Positions 45,010 to 57,156 of a stretch of 64,000 bases of DNA are shown in pieces. Position numbers and translations under genes: made by a program. The DNA lies in assembly GCA_035048485.1 (NCBI GenBank), contig CM068584.1, positions 55,987,739 to 56,051,738 on the forward strand. Direction: 5' to 3'. The notes beneath the pieces were generated by a model. It saw nothing but the letters and a program-made list of their open reading frames with translations, was not told the DNA's origin and ran no database searches. Numbering within the stretch: the stretch's first letter is position 1; each line of letters begins with the position of its first letter. This DNA is from Pteria penguin (lineage: Eukaryota; Mollusca; Bivalvia; Pterioida; Pteriidae).

Positions 45010-47120
45010 ACTTTCTAGCAAGCTGGGCTGCAGCTTACTAAGGCAAAACTTGTCAGTCACATGTCTAAAAATATTAGGGTCCATAGGTCAGATTTTTTTA
45101 AGAGATGCCAAAAGAGTTTGAAGAATATGGAAATAGATTTGCAATCATAATTTTGCTCGTCCAAATAACAGTTATCAACAGTACAAAGAGGTAACTTTCT
45201 GTTTCTGACACTTGGTGCAATGAGACAATAACAACCTATGGGTTTGAGGGTCTTTATAGCACTCTACTTCAATTGTGTTCATTCGAAGGGAGAAATATCA
45301 TAAAGTATGGCATATTCTAAAGAAGTTTTATGTAAGTATAATAATATGAAATAAAATGAAATAACATCTTTTGTAAGATTGATGCTTCGGAGACGAGAAC
45401 TTCGCGACTCGGAGGGCTGGTTAATGACGCAGAAGACAGCGACCCGTGTTGCAACTGTAAGATGAAACTTATTATCATTTTTGGCATCTCTTAAAAAAAA
45501 ACACTTCCCGATTTTGGTTATTATGGGAGATTTTGAGGTAAAAATCCTCACTTTTTCTTTCGCCTGCACTTGGCAGAGCGACTTAGAGGCATCACTTTGT
45601 CCAGCGTCTGTGCGCCTGTCTCTCTGTCCGGTAGTTACACCTTGTGGTCACACTTTACTATCAAAGCTACCGCAGGCAACATTCGTGTTCCTCGAACACT
45701 CTGGTTACTATATAATCAACCAAACACGGAAAATTTTTATAGAACATCATTCCCCCCACTCTAGGTATGGAACGCCGTGAATACCAAAGATGCATAGGTG
45801 TCCGAGAAAGATTTTGTGCATTTGGCATCCTGTACCGGGGGATGTTCTACAGATAAAAACGTAAAAAGGCGGGGGGGGGGGGGTTTCGTTAAAAATGTAC
45901 GTAAAAATAACGAATATTTTAAAAATTATTGTATCAAATCCACCAGAATTCTAAACAAATGTCTCCTCTCTAAAAATACACAAAAATTGTCGTTTGTTTT
46001 GTTTGGTGTGATTTTGTTCTTTTTACGTATATTGCTTAATGTTAAATCATTGTAAATTAGACCTGTACCCCACCCCATACATTTGGACGTTCTCATGTGA
46101 TGTTTAATCATCATTCTCTACCCAAATACAATTTTGAGTTCTGGAATAGACCCTATTTATGCTATTCACATAACACATTACAATTTATTGCGGATGCGGA
46201 AATCGCAACCAAATATCGGGCAAAACCCGGGGTTTTTCGCAACAGGGCTTTTGTAACGCGGTCAGCATCTTTCATCACATTATCTCAAGTTTCATGTTAC
46301 CATTGCATGTCTGGGAGAGGTTCCTATTAAAAATACGGCATATATACAGCAATTAAAGCATTTATTATCTGTTCCTAACTTATGAACGTCCACCATGTGT
46401 GCTATATTGTCAGGGGAATGCCACAAGTCCATGTAGTGAGATGCAGGTGTGTGTATGATGTAATGAGATGCAGATGTGTTTGTATGATGTAATGAGGTGC
46501 AAGTGTGTGTGAAATGTATGATGGCATAACAAGTACTAAGTGTCTATTTATTATTTATAAAGTTTAGGGATCTCCAGTACGAAGGTACATTTAGACTCGG
46601 AAATTCCAGATAATTTATCGTAGTAATTTCATTCTAAACCAGCCTTTTCATTGTGTAGTGGGTTTGAGGTGTTAATTCACATGTAGTGGGATTCAGGTCA
46701 ATACAAGTATGTGTGTGTGTGCGTATTTTCACGCCAAAGATAACATTTCTGTTCACAGAATTCATCAATTTCAAATGAAGATAATGATACAGAACTGGAG
46801 GTAGAAGAAAAAATTGTACCCCACGTAACCTCATCATATCCTTACTTTTTAAAGCTAAGAAGTTGAAGTGATACAGTGTGTTATTTAAGAGTATGCACAA
46901 ATTGTTAGATTTCACATAGGACCACCAATTCTATTGTAAGTATCAGCCTATGGGAACAGGTAGTTCCTGTCAGATATTTGAAAATTCAAGTTGTGCTCTT
47001 CAATGGATTATGCTTCATAAATTTAAGGCATGGGGTATGTCGATGATTTGTTTTATATTTATAGGACCTGCCTTATCTTAAAATTGCCTTAATGATCAGA
47101 ACAATTTCATACCTCTTTGT
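45010..47120. other. Non-coding stretch
   Basis: No gene supported. A minisatellite of about 35 bp (GATGTAATGAGATGCAGxTGTG) lies at 46430-46520, a G run at 45871-45884, and a short (TG)n at 46711-46720. Confidence 0.5.
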
Positions 47121-47122
47121 TA

Positions 47123-49990
47123 GTGAGGCCCATCGCAAATGACTAAGTTCAAATTAATCAAAATGCGTTGTTTGCAATTTTTGCATCAATAATTTATCGG
47201 GAATATTTTTAACATGTAAATCAAAATCATATCATTAGAATATTCATTTTGATTTCTTCTCATTTTTTAAATTTCATCTTATTTGGAGTAGAAATAAAGA
47301 AATTAGGGCAATTTGAAAATAGCTAAAATCATTAAAATATCTATCGATACCGCGGCGGTACAGCGAGATGTTTATTTTGCCTTATAATTGACGGCGCGCT
47401 TAGAATCAATGAGCATAAAAGCGATATGTTCACTGGCGTTGTTCGGGGTCACGGTTGTATCAAATCCAGTGAAGTGAGGTTTTTCAGGTAGATACGTCCA
47501 TTACCTGTAAACAGCTGACCGCCGAAGCGAAAACGATGTACGATGCGGGCACACATAAGTTTTTTAATTATATAATTTTCAGTTTTTAATTTATTTCTAC
47601 CGGCCCATAATATGCGATAAGTATGTTTCCCCCGATTCATTCGATACCATTTTTATGAAAATATACCTAGAAATGACTACAAACATTTAAAAATAAAAAG
47701 ATAGCGTCTTCCTCTTTGCCAAAACAACGGTCCGCCATATTGTTTCACGAATCATTTGATTAAATAAGAGAACTCATAACGAAAACAATGTCTATAGAAA
47801 TAATTATGATTATCCTGTTTGTGAAAAAATTACTCCGTAGCTATTATTTACAAAGCTTTATTTCTCAAAAGTTTCATTTCATCATTCATGATGTAATTTG
47901 AAGAACGGCGTAGGCGCGTGGGTTAATACTTACCGTGAACGATTTTTACATTTGAATTGATAAATATTGGTATTTACATTAATTAAATATTTGACGATTT
48001 CATATAGTTTATTGAAATTTTGTAGCTCTATTAATACGATTTTACACGAGTTTCCTCTGACTCGGGGCGACCTCCACGTATTGTCAGGGACGTATATATC
48101 TTAGATATATACGTCCCTGGTATTGTCGTATAAAATTATGTACAGAAATACACATTTCAATGTAATAAATACCAAGACATATATTGTGCGATAAAATAAG
48201 ACATCATTTCATCATTTAGTTTACATTGACCCCACTGTTTACAACTTCAGACTTACATTTTAATTGCAGATAAGTCTAGACCTCTGCGAAAGGAGGTGGG
48301 GGGGGGGATAATTTATTCATATTTAAGGATGACATTTTTTGTTAAAGGAAAAATGACCAGACTAAGAGCCTATTTTGATTCAAATGATTTGGTATTAATC
48401 CTCTTTAATTAATTTTGGTGTTTATATCAGTGGCGAATCCAGAATTTTCCGAAATGGGAGGTGGGGGGGGGGGGGCGCACAAGTGAAAGTCCAATATAAA
48501 CCAAAATACTTTGCCAATTTAGGGGCGAAATCTGAAGATTTGCTCATAATTGTGGCAAAAAGGGGGAGCGATCCCTATAAATCCGCCACTGTAGATATTA
48601 AAATGAGAGAACAAGTATATAACAATGAGAGAACAAGTTGTGTTAAGGTACTACGAAACGCCGATCGTCGCGTGACCTAAGATTCACGAAAAAAAAAAAG
48701 AAATAAAGGTTTTAAATTTGTAATTTTTTATTTAGATAACTGTGTATTGAAGACTCTATAGAAAATAATTCTAATTTTAATATTCCCGATATACCTGTAA
48801 CTGGCACTCGAAAAAGTGTTTTTCAGTACAGCTCGCACGACAGCGTTGACTCTTCGTCATGTCCAATCAGATGGCCAGTCCCAAGACGAATTCTATAATA
48901 TCTTTTATAGTTGAATTCCTAATCAAGTTGCAATATTTTCAATATATCGAAGGTATATCGAGGTAACGCCGTCTAGGGCGATCACCTGTCGCCTGTGCGG
49001 CTAAATTATTACGTAATATCACCTCAACCGGCTGTTTGACCCAGCAAATATCAACCTTCATTTCGTACATTTTAACAGCTTTCAAGATACTAATTAGCGA
49101 TCTTAATAAACTGGGTATTCATATTAATGAAAGACAAGGACTAATTATCAGGTTTCCTGTTAATTGTGAAGGATTATCATGAAGGAAAAATAAAGAACAG
49201 GAATTGAAATCAACCAAACTTTACGACAATTTGTATTCATGAAGAGTTTATATTTGAGATTTTAACACTTTTAATAAAAGTTTTTGTGATTTTAAAATAA
49301 TGAATATAATACATACAGTAGATTAATATAAAACATTAAGCTATACTATGATAAATTAAAAGGTATGTGATATTTTTCACATTTTTTAAAAGAGTTATCC
49401 GCCCCTGATTTAGGTAAAAATATTTTTGCTTATACAGAGCTTATTTTTTTGTCATACAATCTAAATTCCTTCAAATATCCTCATAAGTAACCATTTTAAA
49501 TAAGTTTTTACATTATTATGAATCCTTATATAAGTTTTTAGAAAAATGACCTTGGACATTTGGACTTCGTCATTTTCATCAAAGTAAAAAACCATTCTTC
49601 GTCAAGTTTAAGAGATTATATTTGAGATAATAAGACCTACAACCAATGTTTTTATTTTTTTTCCGTAATACCTGTAGTACATAGAGTAGATTAATATAAA
49701 TAAATCACAAATTTTATGCATAGATGAATAAGTTATACGCTCATAAAATTGCGAGGTTGTGCATTTTCATTTGCTTGAAAAAGGTGTAAAAATGCAATAT
49801 TGTCCATTTTCAAATCCTCATATCTTGTAAAGTACTCGATATAAACCCGTGAAATTTTCAGAGTTTGTTGACTATAAAACATGCTTTGTAACTTGCTTAT
49901 TCTCTGGTATATTGTGATACAAATAAATTATTTAAAGGTATCTAAAAAGTGTATCTCGTGTGTTTTTAAGGAAAGAGTTTGGGCCTCCCT
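47123..49990 (+). repeat. TIR-family arm 3 (left arm)
   Basis: Most complete arm. Landmarks from the terminus inward: GTGAGGCCCATCGC, the AATTGACGGCGCGCTTAG region, CGCCATATTGTTTC, CTCCACGTATTGTC with the palindrome GGGACGTATATATCTTAGATATATACGTCCC (48087-48117), GTCTAGGGCGATCACCTGTC, CCTGATTTAGGTAAAAATAT, and inner end GTTTGGGCCTCCCT. The short palindrome is absent from the other arms. No coding frame is shared among arms. Confidence 0.75.
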
Positions 49991-49999
49991 ATCTTTGTT

Positions 50000-51290
50000 C
50001 CCTTGTAGGAATTCCACCGACTTTTCAATGTCGAAAGGTTTTGCTGCAGTGTTGGGTATCTCTTGGTTTGCAGATCCCTGGGCAGACAATTTTCATATCA
50101 CAGTCCTAGAACTTGTCGCAATGTAAAATGTGGGGACCTCTTTTTAGAAACAACACAATTTTATCACGTCTGACAATGAGGCTGTAGCAGCCATTACTAA
50201 TAAAAGTTCTAGCAGAGATAAAGTAGTCACGAGATAAATTCGCCGGTTAGTTCTTGCAAGCCTCAATTATAATTTTGTTTGCAAGGTTAAATCCTGAGAA
50301 GTATAATGTTGTAGCTGACAAACTTTCTCGACTCAAATTACAGGAAGTCTTAGCCACAACACCATGGCATGACAAGACACAGCTGGAAGTACCAGCCAGC
50401 CTTATACACATCTAATCAGCTCAGCATTAGCTTTACTTCAATTTTCATTGCACCTTCAACTAGATGTTCGTATAATCACAGTTGGCCGACTTTTCAGCAA
50501 TTTGTGATCTGATTAATTGCTCGATACTATTATCCATCTCAGAACCAATTCTATGCAACTTTATCGCCCTTTTGTTTAAAAATCCTTACAGTCACTTTTC
50601 AAAAGCCTCCATGTTATCGGCTTGAAGTTAAATTAATAAAATTCTAGGAACGTGTGACAGTTATCAAACAGTTTTAGTATACAAAATATTACTAGGTGCC
50701 AACAGTGCAAAATTTCCAGATTCTAGACTACCCTTTACGTTTGCTAATATTATCCAGGTTAATCGGTGCCTTAACAGTGCCAGAACACCGAAATCATGGG
50801 GGTTTTTTTTCGACAGAGTGAACGCATTGTAAAACATCAATTTTGTCAAATAAAATAATTCAATTGGATGATATTACTTTCCCTGATGCTGAACATATGG
50901 AAGTCATCATAAGATACTCCTAAACAATACACATCATATAACTCTTTACATAACGGGGCAGACGGGGGGGGGGGGGGGGGGGGGGTTACATTTCCTGTGC
51001 GGTCACTACAATCATATCTCAGTACATAGTCACCTATCGGGACCCTATTTCAGATCGCGTTAGGCATTCCAATATTTATCGGTTTTTTACTACTCATCTC
51101 CAAAAGCAATTCAATTCATTGGTTTAAATCGTAAACTGTATAAAGGACATAGTTTTAGAGTTGGGGCTTATCTATGTTAGAAATACAAACATTGGGTAGA
51201 TGAAAATCTGAGGCTCCTCATAATAATATCCGTATCTCCCCCTTTAACGTATGAGGGAATAATAACAATTTAATCTCTTTCGGCTAAAGC
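50000..51290 (+). pseudogene. DIRS-like tyrosine-recombinase retrotransposon remnant
   Basis: RNase H part: GFAAVLGISWFADPW and HITVLELVAM (50037-50126), then DNEAVAAITNKSSSRDKVV, IRRLVLASLNYNFVCK and NVVADKLSRLKL (50170-50350). Tyrosine-recombinase part: LQSYLST-SPIGTLF near 51008-51050 and YKGHSFRVGAYL near 51135-51170, the box 2 HxxR region, then a degraded end. The order RNase H then recombinase is that of DIRS-like elements. Stops and frameshifts are frequent. A G run of about 20 (50964-50985) and about 0.5 kb of poorly matching DNA separate the two parts. The active-site Arg of box 1 is replaced by a TAG region. Confidence 0.6.
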
Positions 51291-51299
51291 GGTCATGTA

Positions 51300-51620
51300 C
51301 AGAATTTTACTGCATGTGCGTGTTTCAGGTTCAGCATCTGGCTGTAGAGAACAATGCAAAAAGTGGCATCTTACGTGGTGGTCGATCTTCCAGTGTCCGG
51401 TAAATTGTGTGGTTCAAAGTATGTATTTTTTACCCATTCTCACAGGATTGTGTATAGTTTCTACTTTTGGCAGGAAGACATTTTATTGAATACCTAGATT
51501 TTTGTGTTCAGTATGTGTCTAGTCCTCAAGACCTTTGTCTTGGATCATTCTTTGCAGGTCTCCCAGCCATAACTTTGTAACAATGTATTACATTACGTGC
51601 GTCATTTTTAAAATAAATAA
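51300..51620. other. Non-coding stretch between DIRS remnant and LINE fragment
   Basis: Nothing recognised. The 64-codon frame 51295-51489 has no motif. Confidence 0.4.
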
Positions 51621-51739
51621 CCCCTGTGGGGTCCACGGGGTGATAAGAATAGGACCTCTGTACCTCTTGCGTGTCGTATGAAGCGACTAAATGAGGCACC
51701 CATGGAATTCTTACTAAAGCACCTTCTTGCTGGTCTCGG
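51621..51739 (+). mobile_element. LINE 5' end fragment (copy 5)
   Basis: CCCCTGTGGGGTCCACGGGG, TGATAAGAATAGGACCTCTG and GTACCTCTTGCGTGTCGTAT match the first 120 bases of copies 1 and 2 (their minus-strand 5' ends at 32632 and 59145). It is directly followed by a SINE, so it is a broken fragment. Confidence 0.85.
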
Positions 51740-51749
51740 TTTTACACAA

Positions 51750-51999
51750 CCCGGCGTGGCCTAGTGGTATCGCACTCGCCTCCTGATCGGGAGGCCGGGG
51801 TTCAAGTCCTGCCGGTGTCCTGTCTTTCGGATGTGACAGTAAAAACCGAGGCCCCGTGTCGTGGTATGCATGGCATGTTAAATATCCCTCGTTGCTTCGG
51901 GTGGGTCCTTTGCAAAGGTCAAATTTTGTATACCCTGCACCAGGCAGATGGCGTCAGCATATAACATGTGAAATATTCGTTTTAAACAAAAATCAATCG
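51750..51999 (+). mobile_element. tRNA-derived SINE
   Basis: Plus-strand copy: CCGGCGTGGCCTAGTGGTAT, box B GGTTCAAGTCC, short deletion after it, full body, 3' tail ACAAAAATCAATCG. It lies ten bases after the LINE 5' fragment, inside the centre of the giant inverted repeat. Confidence 0.85.
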
Positions 52000-52960
52000 G
52001 TCTTAGACCAAATACGCTATTACTGTATTTGTGGAGGGTAGATTAAGTGGTCATACAGTGGGGGAAAAGATGGAAAGACTGTATTCTTTACAGTACGAGT
52101 GGTATGAAGATGCAGCTATTTTTTGATAATGTATTTTACTTTATTGACTGTGAAGCAATGGAAGTCACCGGGGATTTAATGAGTAACACCCATCACACTG
52201 TTACGCATATTGCCCGCAAAGTCCATGGTATATAGATCTATTTTGCAGTGTCCAAATTGATAGACATTAATAACCATTTTCTGCAATCACGTTCAGAGAA
52301 CAATTAAAGTAATTTTAACTATGTATTTTGCACTAAGGACTTTGCAAGGAGAGAAAATCCGTAAGGACACGAGATGAATAATCAGTGATGGTTATTGGAA
52401 GATAGAGACTCGTTTTAGACATTAAATCTTTAAAGAGAAACAAATATGAAGCGTATACGAGACTTTATGTAAACACACGAATGTAAAGCGGCATGACTAC
52501 TGCTACAAAACGTCTGTGAATTACTTTATTGCAAAAGGGGACCTCATGTACGATAAATAAATAAACTATAATCAGATAGAATGACTATTTTGAAAATTTG
52601 CACACTTTTAAAGAAGGTTAAAGACTTGATATTCTGTCGCTAGAGGAAATCAAATCGAAGTAATGAAAACGTTGCTATAGAGGATTTAAAGAAGTTTTTG
52701 GGAGAAAACTTAACTTGACGCAATACAGTTAATGTCGCCGATATTTCAATCCAGATTGTCGACAATCAAAAAACAGATGAGCCACCTGGTAAACAAAAGC
52801 TGGGAAAGACAAACTAACCGTAACGTGACAATTATAACACAGACAGATGCGATGAAGATATGGGTAGCATGAAAGATAATCCTGGTTCCAATCAAGGAAA
52901 AGACGCACTATTCAGGTGTATACTGTTCAGAGGGGTTAGAGCTCAAAACTGTAAACGTAT
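52000..52960. other. Non-coding stretch before the right arm
   Basis: No gene recognised. It contains GTATACTGTTCAGAGGGGTT at 52918-52937, repeated exactly at 61191-61210 on the other side of the arm. Confidence 0.5.
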
Positions 52961-53460
52961 GCTAGGGAGGCCCAAACCCTTTCCGTAAAAACACATGAGA
53001 TACACTTTTTAGATACCTATAAACAATTTACTTGTATCACAATATCCCAAAAAAATAAGTAAGTTACAAAGCATATTTTATAGTCAACAAACTCTGAAAA
53101 TTTTATCGGTTTATCTTGAGTACTTTACAAGATATGAGGATTTGAAAATGGACAATATTGCATTTTCACACCTTTTTCAAGCAAATGAAAATGCACAACC
53201 TCACAGTTTTATGAGTGTATAACTTAATCAGTTATGCATAAAATTTGATAGATAGATAGATAGATTATTGTTTTACGTCGCACCGGGAATATTCCACCCA
53301 TATGGCGACGGTCACAAGTTAACACAAATCGAATCAAATTTAGAAGGAGCAATTAAAAATATCTAGGAAAGACCAGCTCTCATTGTATATCGTATCTACA
53401 CATAAAGGGTACTACTAAAATGTACATCTATACACAATTAAAATATGTTATATTTCAATA

Positions 53461-56400
53461 TTATATTTTACTATATAAGTCAACTTCTTTTAAAAATCCA
53501 AGAACTTTCCAAATACTGACATTCTCAAATAACTCATTCATACTTTTTACAGTATAATAGTGATTTCGAATGTGTGCAGTGTCTGCACATTCTAACAATA
53601 TATGTTTAATACTTAATAGACATCCGCAAGGGATACACTCTGGAGGAGGCTCTTCCTTTAACAGGTAAGAATGAGTGATCCAAGAGTGCCCTATGCGGAG
53701 TCTATAAGTAACAACTTCATCTCGACGATTATTATGATTACATTGTAATTTATTTTTAAAAATTGGCTTGAAATCATGAAGTTTATTGTTAACTTCATGA
53801 TCCCAAGCTTCTTGTGTTAAAGTCTCAATATAGTTAAAAATACAAGTTTTAAAGTCGCTGTATGGAATTTTACCTACAGTATTAGATCTATATACAGCTT
53901 CTTTTGCTACTTCATCAGCTCTAACATTACCAACCAAACCCATATGTCCTGGAACCCAACAAAATGCAACCTCCAAATTATTTAATAACAGAGAATCGAC
54001 TTTCTCTAAAATCTTCAGAACATATAAATTACTTGTATTGAAATATTTAATAGCATGAAGACACGATAAAGAATCAGAATAAATTATATTTTTAGAATAT
54101 TTGTTTCTTTCGATGTGAGTAAGGGCTAAAAGTATAGCTTTAGCTTCTGCAGTAAATATAGAGCTATTATCAGGTAAACGTACGGATAGAGTAACGTCAT
54201 TATCTGTTACTGCAGCAGCTTCAAACCTATCATCAACCTTAGAGCCATCTGTATAGTACGATTTATAATCGGAGTACAAAGACGCAATCTCCGAAAACAT
54301 TTGTTGATATTGGAGAGAGTTTGTATCATGTTTCTTATAACCTGATAATTTAAGTATGACTGTAGGTCTCTTCATCAACCATGGTGGCGAAGAAGGTATT
54401 TCGTATTTAGCTATATCAGATAGCGTGATGCAAGCCTCCTCGATAAGTGGTTTAAACACGTAAGCCTATATTTTTAATGTTATTTGGTTTATTAAGATAT
54501 TGTATTTCATATTTCGGCTTAAAGACACAGTTAAATGCAGGATTTGATGGGTTTGCATACAGTTTAATGATATATTGTAATGTTAATTTAACTCTTCTTT
54601 CATTCAAAGAAGGTTCATTTGCTTCCGAGTATAAACTTTGTACAGGTGAGGTTCTGAAAGCACCAAGACTTAATCTTAAACCCTGGTGATGTATGGTGTC
54701 CAGAAGCTGTAAATAAGACTTTCTGGCCGAACCATAAACAATACAACCATAGTCCAGCTTCGATCGGACCAGCGATCTATAAAGCTGGAGCAACGTTGTA
54801 CTTTCAGCACCCCACTCTGTACTAGATAAAACTTTCAAAATATCTAAGGCTTTTAAACATTTGACTTTTAAAGATTTAATATGCGGTAAAAAAGACAATC
54901 GTTTATCAAAGATGATACCAAGAAATTTCACTTCATTTACTACATTTATCCTATTACCATCTATAAAAAGTTCAGGGTCATTATGCATTTCGTCTATTCT
55001 GGCAGAAATGAACGCAAGAAGTTTTATTTTTCGAAAATTTAAAGCCGTTTTCTATAGACCACTGAAATATGTCATTCAGACAAAGCTGTAGTTTTCTCTC
55101 AATTAGATTCATATTTTTACCGCGACAACATATCAAAAAGTCATCAACATAAAGTGATCCATCTATATCATGTTTTAAAAACCTGTGTTAAGCTGTTTAT
55201 TTTGATACTAAAAAGAGTAACCGACAATATACTTCCCTGAGGAACTCCCATCTCCTGTTCAAAAGAATCAGAAACATGAGAGCCAAGTCGAACATTAAAA
55301 TATCTGTCTTTAAGACAGTTTGAAATAAATATTGGCAAACTGCCTCTTAAACCCATATCATATAGATCCTTTAAAATACCATATTTCCAGGTAGTATCAT
55401 ACGCTTTCTCCAAATCAAAAAATATGGAGACAACATGTTCCTTATTAACAAAGGCATCACGTATATACGTTTCAAGGCGCACAAGATGATCCATGGTGCT
55501 CCTCTGCTTCCTGAAACCACACTGAATATCAGTGAGAAAATTGTTGTGTTCCAGGAACCAGATAAGACGTTCATTGATCATTCGTTCTAAAGTTTTACAA
55601 ACGCAGCTCGTTAATGATATTGGCCGATAATTAACAGGATCAGTATGATCCTTTCCAGGTTTTGGAATTGGAATTATAATAGATTGTCTCCACGACTCTG
55701 GGAAATCACCATTCAACCAAATGTAATTAAAAATATGAAGTAAAATATTTAAAGATTCTAACGGAAGATGTTTTAAAATTTGATAATGTACTTCATCCGG
55801 ACCAGTTGCAGTATCATGTGATTTTTGTAAAGACATTTGTAATTCTTCAATCGAAAACGGTTCATTATAATCTTCCTGATTATTCGACGAAAATTTTAAT
55901 TTTAATTTTTCAGATTTTTGTTTTAAACGACGAAATTGAGGGAGACAATTATCAGACGAAGAATTTTTTGAAAAAGTATTCCCCAAACAATTGGCAATAT
56001 CAAGTTTGGATGTTAAAATATTAGAGTTATGGTGAAGATGTTTAACATTATTTGAAGTACCTTTACCTTTTATTCTATTAATCATTTTCCATACCTTATT
56101 TGTAGGTGTATGAGTATTCACGTTAGAGACATACTTTCTCCAGGATAAACGTTTGCAGTTATTAATGGTGCGCCTGACAACCGCTCTACGTTGGCGAACT
56201 TTATTTAAATTTGACGAAATAGGATGTCGTCTAAATTCTTTTTCGGCCTTTTTGCGATCTTTGATGACACTTTTACAGTTATCATCAAACCATGGGTTGT
56301 ATTTATGGTTAGAAAATGTAGAGGTCTTAGGAATGTTGAATTCACAAATCTGAACTAATGTATTTGTAAAAGTAAGAATAGGGTCGTTTTCAGCTAAATA

Positions 56401-57156
56401 ATTAATTTGATTCAGACTCATGAGGCAATCAGATTGAAATTGACACCAGTCAGCTTTATTAAGTTTCCAACGTGGAATACAATTATTATTAGACGATACA
56501 TTACTATGTAATATAAGTGGAAAATGATCACTCCCACATAGATCGTCATGAACTGACCATAAATAGTCGGTCAAAAGCGAGGGATCAGTTAAAGTAAGAT
56601 CTATTGAAGAATAAGTACCATGTCCTGGATGTAAATAGGTACTGGACCCATCATTAAAGACACATAAATTATGTTTTGATATAAAATCTTCAATTATTTT
56701 ACCTTTGGTATCAACACTGTCACTACCCCATAATATATTATGAGCATTAAAGTCACCCAATAAAATATATGGTTTAGGTAACTGCCGAACAAGTTTGTCC
56801 AATTCAGTGCAATCTAGACTTGAACTAGGCGGAATATATACTGAACAAAACGTAATAGTTTTATGCAGTGTTATACGCACAGCAACAGCTTGTAAAGCTG
56901 TATCTAATATAATATTACTATGCAAGAAGGAATTTCGAACAAAGATGGACGAACCACCCACAGCTCTTTCATTAGCACTATAAATATTATATTGAAAAAA
57001 ATTCTTCAATTGAAGAGCGTCTGTGTCCTTAAGATGGGTTTCCTGTAAACAATAAAAAACTGCCGGTGTAAATTGCTGGTCAAGGAGATGTAATTCATTA
57101 ATATTTACTTTCAAACCTCTACAGTTCCACTGAATTATAGAATCGCGATGTTTCAT
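53461..57156 (-). pseudogene. LINE ORF2, copy 2: AP endonuclease, RT, RNase H (three frameshifts)
   Basis: ATG at 57156 overlaps the ORF1 stop as ATGA. Endonuclease (residues about 1-230): IIQWNCRGLK, CLQETHLKD, LLGDFNAHN, SDHFPL. RT (about 460-750): RPISLTSCVCKTLERM, FFDLEKAYDTTW, GVPQGSILSV, then YVDDFLI after the first frameshift. Thumb: RSKLDYGCIVYGSARKSY. RNase H: YYTDGSKVD, FTAEAKAILLAL, YSDSLSCL, WVPGHMGLVGN. C-terminus: CIPCGCLLSIKHILLEC. Single-base insertions lie near 55180 (T run), 54990 and 54460. No stop is present apart from these. Function in an intact copy would be target-primed reverse transcription. Confidence 0.9.

Noticed and set aside
50881..50985. G-quadruplex or switch-like function of long G runs (also 18779-18792, 45871-45884, 48468-48477)
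   Set aside because: Long G runs are present, but they are plain homopolymers at repeat edges and no further evidence supports a function.
51750..51825. tRNA-like cloverleaf with A and B boxes
   Set aside because: It is the head of a SINE. The anticodon arm and acceptor stem do not fold as a functional tRNA, and a SINE body follows.
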